The notes beneath the pieces are model-generated. The model saw only the letters and a list, made by a program, of their open reading frames with translations, was not told the origin of the DNA and made no database searches. Positions 59,221 through 64,000 of a DNA stretch of 64,000 nt are shown one piece after another. How positions within the stretch are numbered: the first letter of the stretch is position 1; the number at the start of each line of letters is the position of its first letter. Origin of the DNA: Maricaulis sp034670125 (GTDB taxonomy: Bacteria > Pseudomonadota > Alphaproteobacteria > Caulobacterales > Maricaulaceae); contig NZ_JAXMOC010000006.1 in the NCBI RefSeq assembly GCF_034670125.1, positions 57,219 to 121,218 of the forward strand. Reading direction: 5' to 3'. The position numbers were made by a program, and so were the translations under genes.

Positions 59221-59259
59221 ACCATGATTAACACACAAATTCATTCGGAGAATCCAGTC

Positions 59260-61755
59260 ATGGCCGCAAAATCCCGAGCATCACTCCGCTCACGTCTCGC
59301 CTGTTCGATCAGCGTGCTCGCCCTGCCGCTCGCCGGAATGGCGGCCACAGGCACTGCACAGGCCCAGTCGGCCAGCGGGGCTTCGCAGGATGTTATCGTC
59401 GTCACCGCGACGCGTCGCTCGGAGACGGTCCAGGATGTACCGCTCAACATCGCAGCCATCGGCGGCGACCAGATTGAAGAACAAGGCTTTGAGGACCTCG
59501 CCGATGCGCTCGCCTATGTGCCGGGCATCAACATCGTCGATCGCGGGGGCCGTCAGGGCAATCCGATCATCGTCCGCGGCCTGAATGCCGACCCGATCGG
59601 GTCGGGCGACGGCAATAATGACGGTGGCGGAACGGTCGCCACCTATCTCGGCGAGATCCCGCTCTTCATCGACCTGAAGATGAATGATCTCGAGCGCGTC
59701 GAGGTCCTGCTCGGACCGCAGGGTACGCTCTATGGTGCCGGTACGCTGGGCGGTGCAATCCGCTACATTCCGAACCGTCCGCAATTCGACAGCAACATGC
59801 TGCAGATCCGCTCGTCCTTTTACCAGTACTCCGAAGCCGACTCACCGTCGGCTGATATCGGCTTCACCTTCAACCACTCGGTGTCCGACACCTTCGCCAT
59901 CCGTGGCTCGCTCGACGTGCTTCAGGACAGCGGATTTACCGATTACAGCTACCGCGTCCGCGAGCCGGGCGTGTCGAACCCGAACCCCGACTTCAACAAT
60001 GCGGCCGATGTTGCCTCCAACCTGGCTCCGGTCCGTGATGCCGACGGCGAAGAGGCCGTCTCCGGTCGCATCGCCGCCCGCTGGGCCCCGACCGACTGGT
60101 TCGACGCCACCGCGACCTACTACTTCCAGAACCAGGATATTGAAGGCCGCCAGGTGTCATCGCGCCGCTCGGGAATCGGCGCCGGTCAATACGAGTCCGC
60201 CCTTCGCGTCCTTGAGCCGATCGAGCGTAACAATGAATTGTTCGCCCTCGAGCTGACTGCCGATCTCGGTTTCGCGGAATTGACCTCGGCCACCGGCTTT
60301 GGACGCTATGATGCCGACGGCCAACGCGACCAGACAGACCTGTTGATCTCTCTGGAATACTCCTACGAGAGCTTCCCCAGCTTCACGGCCTTTACCCGCG
60401 AACTGACCGAGAACGAGTTCTTCAACCAGGAAGTCCGCCTTGTTTCGACCTATGAGAGCCAGTTCAACTGGATCATCGGCGCCTACTACAACAAGGGTGA
60501 ATTCGTCGGCTCATCCCAGGAGTTCACACCGAACTACTCGGCCTATGTGAACGCCAATTTCGCGTTCGGGCTGACCGAGAACCCGACCGATCTCGAGTAT
60601 TTTTCGACCTCCAATACCGAACTGACCGAAAGCGCCTTCTTCGGCGAACTTGGCTGGGATATCACGGACCGCTTGTCCATTACCGTGGGCGGTCGCTATT
60701 ACGAGTACGAGCTGGAATCGGTATCGACCGTGGACTTCCCGCTGTTCGAGCCGCCAACCTTCACGGCCCTCACCCTCGACGAAATCCGCAACCTCGCCTT
60801 CGATCCAGCGCTGGCCCAGTCGGATGACGGTTTCCTCTACAAGTTCAATATCGCCTACGATCTGTCCGACGAAATCCTGGCCTATTTCACGGTCTCGGAA
60901 GGCTATCGGATCGGTGGCTCCAACGGTCTGGGCCCGTGCCCGGCCTTTGATCCGGCCGCGACCCAGGGCGCCTGCGCGCTCGCACCGGGTCAGCAATATG
61001 GTCCCAACCCTGGTGATATTGCCCAGTTTGACGAGCGCCAGTTCGGCCCCGATCAGACCACCAATTACGAGCTCGGCGCCAAGACCACCTGGGCTGACGG
61101 GGCGGTGACGCTGAACGGCGCGATCTTCCTTGTTGAATGGACCGGCCCCCAGGTTTCCTCGGCAACGGTCAACGCCAACATCCCGATCACCATCAACGCC
61201 GACGGCGCCGAGTCGAAGGGCTTCGAGCTGCAGGGTTCCTGGCAGGTGGCGCACAATTTCGAACTGCGCGGCACCTACTCCTTCACCCAGTCCGAGCTGA
61301 CCGCCGACGTGCCCTTCCTGGTCCGTACGATCACGCCTCCGGGCTTCGGCACGGCGTTCGAGAATGGCGAAGCCGGCGACCGGCTTCCCGGTTCACCGGA
61401 GACGCAAGCCTCGGTCTTCGGTCGCTATAGCGTCGACATGGCGGACGGCGCCCAGCTCAACTACAACCTGGGTGTGTCCTACACCGGTGACATCCTGACC
61501 CGTACCGGTGGTCGCGGCAGCAGCGTCACGCTGGACAGCTATTTCGTTGCCAATGGCTCGATCAATTATGATGCCGGCGATTGGGGCGCGACGCTCTTCA
61601 TCAACAATATCGCCAATGAGTACATCGAGACAGGTATCCGCGGGACATCCCTGTCGAACCAGACCGTCAATGGTCATATCGTGCGCAGCCACTATGCCAA
61701 CGTGGCTCCGCCGCGTACCATTGGGGTCCGTTTCTACTACCAGTTCGGCGATTGA
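59260..61755 (+). CDS. TonB-dependent outer-membrane receptor
   Basis: An 831-residue receptor. The ATG at 59260 has GGAG nine bases upstream and gives a signal peptide (LACSISVLALPLAGMAATGTAQAQ). The start at 59224 would add 12 residues before the signal. TonB-box-like DVIVVTATRR is followed by the plug (DVPLNIAAIGGDQIEEQGFEDLADALAYVPGINIVDRGGRQGNPIIVRGLN, then LERVEVLLGPQGTLYGAGTLGGAIRYIPNRPQ). The barrel ends in RTIGVRFYYQFGD with a terminal aromatic-rich strand. Large barrel loops and a sphingomonad-type plug suggest an oligosaccharide or peptide substrate. The palindrome at 59202 is probably its control site. Confidence 0.95.
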   Translation: MAAKSRASLRSRLACSISVLALPLAGMAATGTAQAQSASGASQDVIVVTATRRSETVQDVPLNIAAIGGDQIEEQGFEDLADALAYVPGINIVDRGGRQGNPIIVRGLNADPIGSGDGNNDGGGTVATYLGEIPLFIDLKMNDLERVEVLLGPQGTLYGAGTLGGAIRYIPNRPQFDSNMLQIRSSFYQYSEADSPSADIGFTFNHSVSDTFAIRGSLDVLQDSGFTDYSYRVREPGVSNPNPDFNNAADVASNLAPVRDADGEEAVSGRIAARWAPTDWFDATATYYFQNQDIEGRQVSSRRSGIGAGQYESALRVLEPIERNNELFALELTADLGFAELTSATGFGRYDADGQRDQTDLLISLEYSYESFPSFTAFTRELTENEFFNQEVRLVSTYESQFNWIIGAYYNKGEFVGSSQEFTPNYSAYVNANFAFGLTENPTDLEYFSTSNTELTESAFFGELGWDITDRLSITVGGRYYEYELESVSTVDFPLFEPPTFTALTLDEIRNLAFDPALAQSDDGFLYKFNIAYDLSDEILAYFTVSEGYRIGGSNGLGPCPAFDPAATQGACALAPGQQYGPNPGDIAQFDERQFGPDQTTNYELGAKTTWADGAVTLNGAIFLVEWTGPQVSSATVNANIPITINADGAESKGFELQGSWQVAHNFELRGTYSFTQSELTADVPFLVRTITPPGFGTAFENGEAGDRLPGSPETQASVFGRYSVDMADGAQLNYNLGVSYTGDILTRTGGRGSSVTLDSYFVANGSINYDAGDWGATLFINNIANEYIETGIRGTSLSNQTVNGHIVRSHYANVAPPRTIGVRFYYQFGD

Positions 61756-61783
61756 TCGCGAGCCGGTCAGTGACCCCAAACAA

Positions 61784-61819
61784 GAAGAGCCGCACCATGA
61801 TGGTGCGGCTCTTTTTTTG
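61784..61819. terminator. Bidirectional terminator between TonB receptor and vWA lipoprotein genes
   Basis: AAGAGCCGCACCA, loop TGA, TGGTGCGGCTCTT followed by seven T on the + strand. The left side is A-rich, so it can also serve the minus-strand gene ending at 61841. Confidence 0.92.
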
Positions 61820-61840
61820 TTTGCGACCCGGATTGCCTGA

Positions 61841-63541
61841 TCAGGGTTTGTCCCGGGCCTCATCCGCCCGGGCGGCCTGATCGACCAGGTCGAGGAACTC
61901 GGCCCGATATCCGAACGCATCGTCACCCAAGGCACCGGCGGCATCAGCCCGTATCGCGGCCCAGTCATAGCCATCGGCCAGCCAGGGGTCGCCGCGCAGC
62001 CTTTGGGCGAAGCCGGCAACCGCGAACGAGAAACGTGCCTCCTGCGGGGCCGCAGCAATGTCCGACTGTGCATCAGCATCGGTGACAGCGCGCTCGATCA
62101 GGCGGCTCTCGTCTTCGCCCGGGCGCTTGTAGCGCAGGCGCAGGAAGCCGAACTCCCCGTCGAGGTCGGGCTCGGCCCGTGCCGCACCGCCATAGCGAAG
62201 CGGCTCCATCAACACACCCTCCGATCCCGGCGCGGCGATTTCATAGATCGCTGTCACCGAATGGCCGGACCCGATCTCGCCGGCATCGACTGCATCATTG
62301 TTGAAATCGGCCCGCTCCAGCAAACGGGTCTCATAACCGATGAGCCGGTATTCGGCGACACGGGCCGGATTGAACTCGACCTGGATCTTGACGTCGTTGG
62401 CGATCGGGAAGAGCGAGGAAAAACTCTCCTCCACCAGCATGCGCCGGGCTTCCTGACGGCTGTCGATATAGGCCGCTGTTCCATTGCCCGCCTGGGCGAT
62501 GGTCTGCATCATCTGATCGTTGTAATTGCCGCGACCAAAGCCCATCACCGACAGGTAGATGCCGCTATCGCGCTTGCGGGCGACAAAGTCTTCCAGGCGC
62601 TCGTCCCGGGTGACGCCGACATTGAAATCGCCATCGGTCAGCAACATCACCCGATTGACCGCGTCAGCGTCGAAATTCTGTTCGGCGAGATCATAGGCCA
62701 GCGCCAGCCCGGCGCCGCCGGCAGTCGAGCCGCCGGCCCGGAGCCGATCCAGCGCCCGGTGGATCTCGCGGGCATCACGGGCCTCGGTCGGCGGCAATAC
62801 CGCCCCGGCGGCGCCGGCATAGACCACCAGGGCCACGGTGTCGTCCGGCTCCAGCTCATCAACCAGCATGTGCATCGCCTGAAGCGCCAGCGGTAGCTTG
62901 TCCGGCGCGTTCATCGATCCTGACACATCGATCAGGAAGACCAGATTGGCGCGTGGTCGGTTCTCGGGGATGATCTCATAGCCCTGGATACCGATATGCA
63001 TCAGCTGGGTGTCGGCATTCCACGGCGTGGGCGTCACCGTGACATGGGTCGCGAACGGCTCGTCCGGCCCCGCCGGCAACGCGTAGTCATAGTCGAAATA
63101 ATTGACCATCTCCTCGATCCGCACCGCATCGGTGGGCGGCAGGCGGCCAGCTTCCAGCGAGTTCCGCACGAGCGAATAGCTGGCCGTGTCGACATCGATC
63201 GAGAAGGTCGAGACCGGCGCGTCGGCGGTCGACATCACCGGATTGGGAGTAACATCCTCATAGCGTTCACGGTCGACGAGCTCCGGCTGGGAAGCCGCTC
63301 CGATCATCGTCAAGGCTTCAGAGCTGATTGTTTGAAGCGGCGACGGAGCGACTGTATCACTGCGTCGAATTCGCGACCCGGTGACCGTCACCATCTCATC
63401 CATCGCTGCCGGCGGAGGCGGCGGAGGCGGAGGGGTCGGCGGCGCGGACGACGGTGGCGGTGGCGGCGGCGTTTCAACCGTCGCTGTGCAAGCCGCAAGC
63501 ATGGCCAGGCCAGCCGTGCCGATCAGAAGAACGCGTTTCAT
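61841..63541 (-). CDS. vWA-domain lipoprotein (YfbK-like) with TonB-receptor-like N-terminal segment
   Basis: A 566-residue protein. A lipoprotein signal (MKRVLLIGTAGLAMLAAC, lipidated Cys18) is followed by two Pro-rich stretches. Residues about 48-80 read DEMVTVTGSRIRRSDTVAPSPLQTISSEALTMI, which looks like the TonB box and start of a TonB receptor plug. An N-terminal YfbK-type region (STFSIDVDTASYSLVRNSLEAGRLPPTDAVRIEEMVNYFDYDY) precedes the vWA domain, whose MIDAS is intact (LIDVSGSMN, Asp205, Ser207, Ser209). A DUF3520-like C-terminus (PGEDESRLIERAVTDADAQSDIAAAPQEARFSFAVAGFAQRLRG) follows. It probably binds a partner in the periplasm or at the outer membrane. Confidence 0.92.
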   Translation of the reverse strand: MKRVLLIGTAGLAMLAACTATVETPPPPPPSSAPPTPPPPPPPPAAMDEMVTVTGSRIRRSDTVAPSPLQTISSEALTMIGAASQPELVDRERYEDVTPNPVMSTADAPVSTFSIDVDTASYSLVRNSLEAGRLPPTDAVRIEEMVNYFDYDYALPAGPDEPFATHVTVTPTPWNADTQLMHIGIQGYEIIPENRPRANLVFLIDVSGSMNAPDKLPLALQAMHMLVDELEPDDTVALVVYAGAAGAVLPPTEARDAREIHRALDRLRAGGSTAGGAGLALAYDLAEQNFDADAVNRVMLLTDGDFNVGVTRDERLEDFVARKRDSGIYLSVMGFGRGNYNDQMMQTIAQAGNGTAAYIDSRQEARRMLVEESFSSLFPIANDVKIQVEFNPARVAEYRLIGYETRLLERADFNNDAVDAGEIGSGHSVTAIYEIAAPGSEGVLMEPLRYGGAARAEPDLDGEFGFLRLRYKRPGEDESRLIERAVTDADAQSDIAAAPQEARFSFAVAGFAQRLRGDPWLADGYDWAAIRADAAGALGDDAFGYRAEFLDLVDQAARADEARDKP

Positions 63542-63843
63542 GGTAATCCCTTCCGGTCCCGAATTCCCTCAATCGGCAGACTGCCGGCGCTCCACGACCG
63601 CGGCAAGTCGAAACAAGGGCCAATTCGAGGCAGGCCGGATGAGGACCGGGTCGTTCCCGGTGGCCGGACAATGGGCCTGCCATGATTGGGTCGAACCTTG
63701 ATCTCGCGTCCGGCGACGTGCGCCAGACGCGGCAATCTCTCCGCTTTCGAGTTATGGCAGGAATTGCGCTGTCGCCCGGCCGCAAGCATGTCTTGGTCTT
63801 GGGCTGCGGATTGGCGGTTGTCATTTCTGGGACCGGACGCAAG
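63542..63843. other. Intergenic stretch between vWA gene and rRNA operon end
   Basis: About 300 bp with no gene that I can support. A + strand open frame at 63682-63888 runs straight through the terminator hairpin and lacks a ribosome-binding site. The promoter of the vWA lipoprotein gene must lie in the left part. Confidence 0.5.
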
Positions 63844-63876
63844 AACGCCCCCGTGAGTGTCACGGGGGCGTTTTTG
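63844..63876. terminator. Strong hairpin, probable rRNA operon terminator
   Basis: AACGCCCCCGTGA, loop GTG, TCACGGGGGCGTT: a perfect 13-bp stem with T-run on the + strand and GTTCTTG on the minus strand. It lies about 45 bp past the 5S 3' end on the minus strand. Confidence 0.75.
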
Positions 63877-63921
63877 TATTTGAACTGAGTGGAGGGATTT
63901 CCTGTTGGATCTGTCGTGCAG

Positions 63922-64000
63922 ACCGGGCAGCGACCTACTCTCCCACACCTTAAGATGCAGTACCATCGGCGCTCGGGGTCTTAACGGTCGTGTTCGGGAT
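63922..64000 (-). rRNA. rrf: 5S ribosomal RNA, 3' part (runs off window)
   Basis: Read on the minus strand, the last 79 bases give ATCCCGAACACGACCGTTAA, then GCGCCGATGGTACTGCATC and GTGGGAGAGTAGGTCGCTGC, the conserved loop C/loop E and 3' helix of 5S rRNA. The 5' part lies beyond the window, so an rRNA operon must be entering from the right. Confidence 0.95.

Noticed and set aside
63682..63888. 68-residue frame beside the 5S rRNA
   Set aside because: It reads through the terminator hairpin at 63844-63876 and has no ribosome-binding site or family.

Overview
The window is about 64 kb of GC-rich, tightly packed chromosomal DNA. It looks like an aquatic alphaproteobacterium of the Caulobacterales/Maricaulales/Hyphomonadaceae type, with Maricaulis-like as the best guess. 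This is inferred from two large TonB-dependent receptors, a CC0125/CC1285-type lipoprotein, PAS_5 and DUF3126 proteins, a Tat-dependent amidase, alphaproteobacterial-style tRNAs and intergenic palindromic repeats. No 16S or other species marker is complete here. Only the 3' part of a 5S rRNA lies at the right edge. I see no phage, insertion sequence, CRISPR array or replication origin.

Layout, left to right. (1) 1-3.5 kb: the two methylmalonyl-CoA mutase subunits, with the small one cut by the window edge. A repeat-rich intergenic stretch follows. (2) 4.4-9.3 kb: a lipoprotein, two envelope proteins and a TonB-dependent receptor. (3) 9.6-15.0 kb: an S9 peptidase coupled to a nitrilase, facing a GST coupled to a Tat-exported amidase. 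(4) 15.2-18.2 kb: an unassigned membrane protein plus a von Willebrand A-like anchored protein, a small RpoA-CTD-like HhH protein and a second GST. (5) 18.2-23.2 kb: an outer-membrane barrel, a cellulose-synthase-like GT2 and a BcsB-like periplasmic protein. Together these look like a polysaccharide synthesis and export locus without the usual bcs order. (6) 23.4-28.9 kb: an M28 peptidase, a pirin, a DUF2891 protein and ATP-dependent PEP carboxykinase. (7) 29.9-34.3 kb: a threonine operon. A Thr/Ile-rich leader peptide and attenuator precede a compact aspartokinase-homoserine dehydrogenase fusion, thrB and thrC, joined by ATGA-type overlaps. (8) 34.3-40.6 kb: initiator tRNA, a 2OG oxygenase, a glycine- and Val-Asn-rich secreted protein, PAS_5, tandem PilZ and GYF-type proteins, a gamma carbonic anhydrase and PhoH. 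(9) 40.6-45.3 kb, minus strand: Nudix hydrolase, cysE, DUF3126, an osmoprotectant ABC system with a fused permease-binding protein, and a small membrane protein. (10) 45.3-50.3 kb: RND pump, adaptor and TetR regulator with a palindromic operator. (11) 50.4-57.4 kb: nitroreductase, queF, divergent Lrp/alanine dehydrogenase, HAD phosphatase, nitronate monooxygenase, AlkA-type glycosylase, PepSY protein and tRNA-Leu. (12) 57.4-64 kb: TPR-sulfotransferase, a second TonB receptor with a perfect palindrome just upstream, a vWA lipoprotein with a TonB-receptor-like segment, and the end of an rRNA operon.

The most distinctive signals are five. First is the threonine attenuator in front of an ACT-less ThrA fusion. 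Second is a 110-bp dispersed palindromic element whose two copies have compensatory stem changes and a core flipped relative to the flanks. Third is the split exopolysaccharide locus. Fourth is the vWA lipoprotein carrying a receptor-like N-terminus. Fifth is the uncharacterised membrane/vWA-like gene pair. All functions are read from recognisable motifs without a database search.
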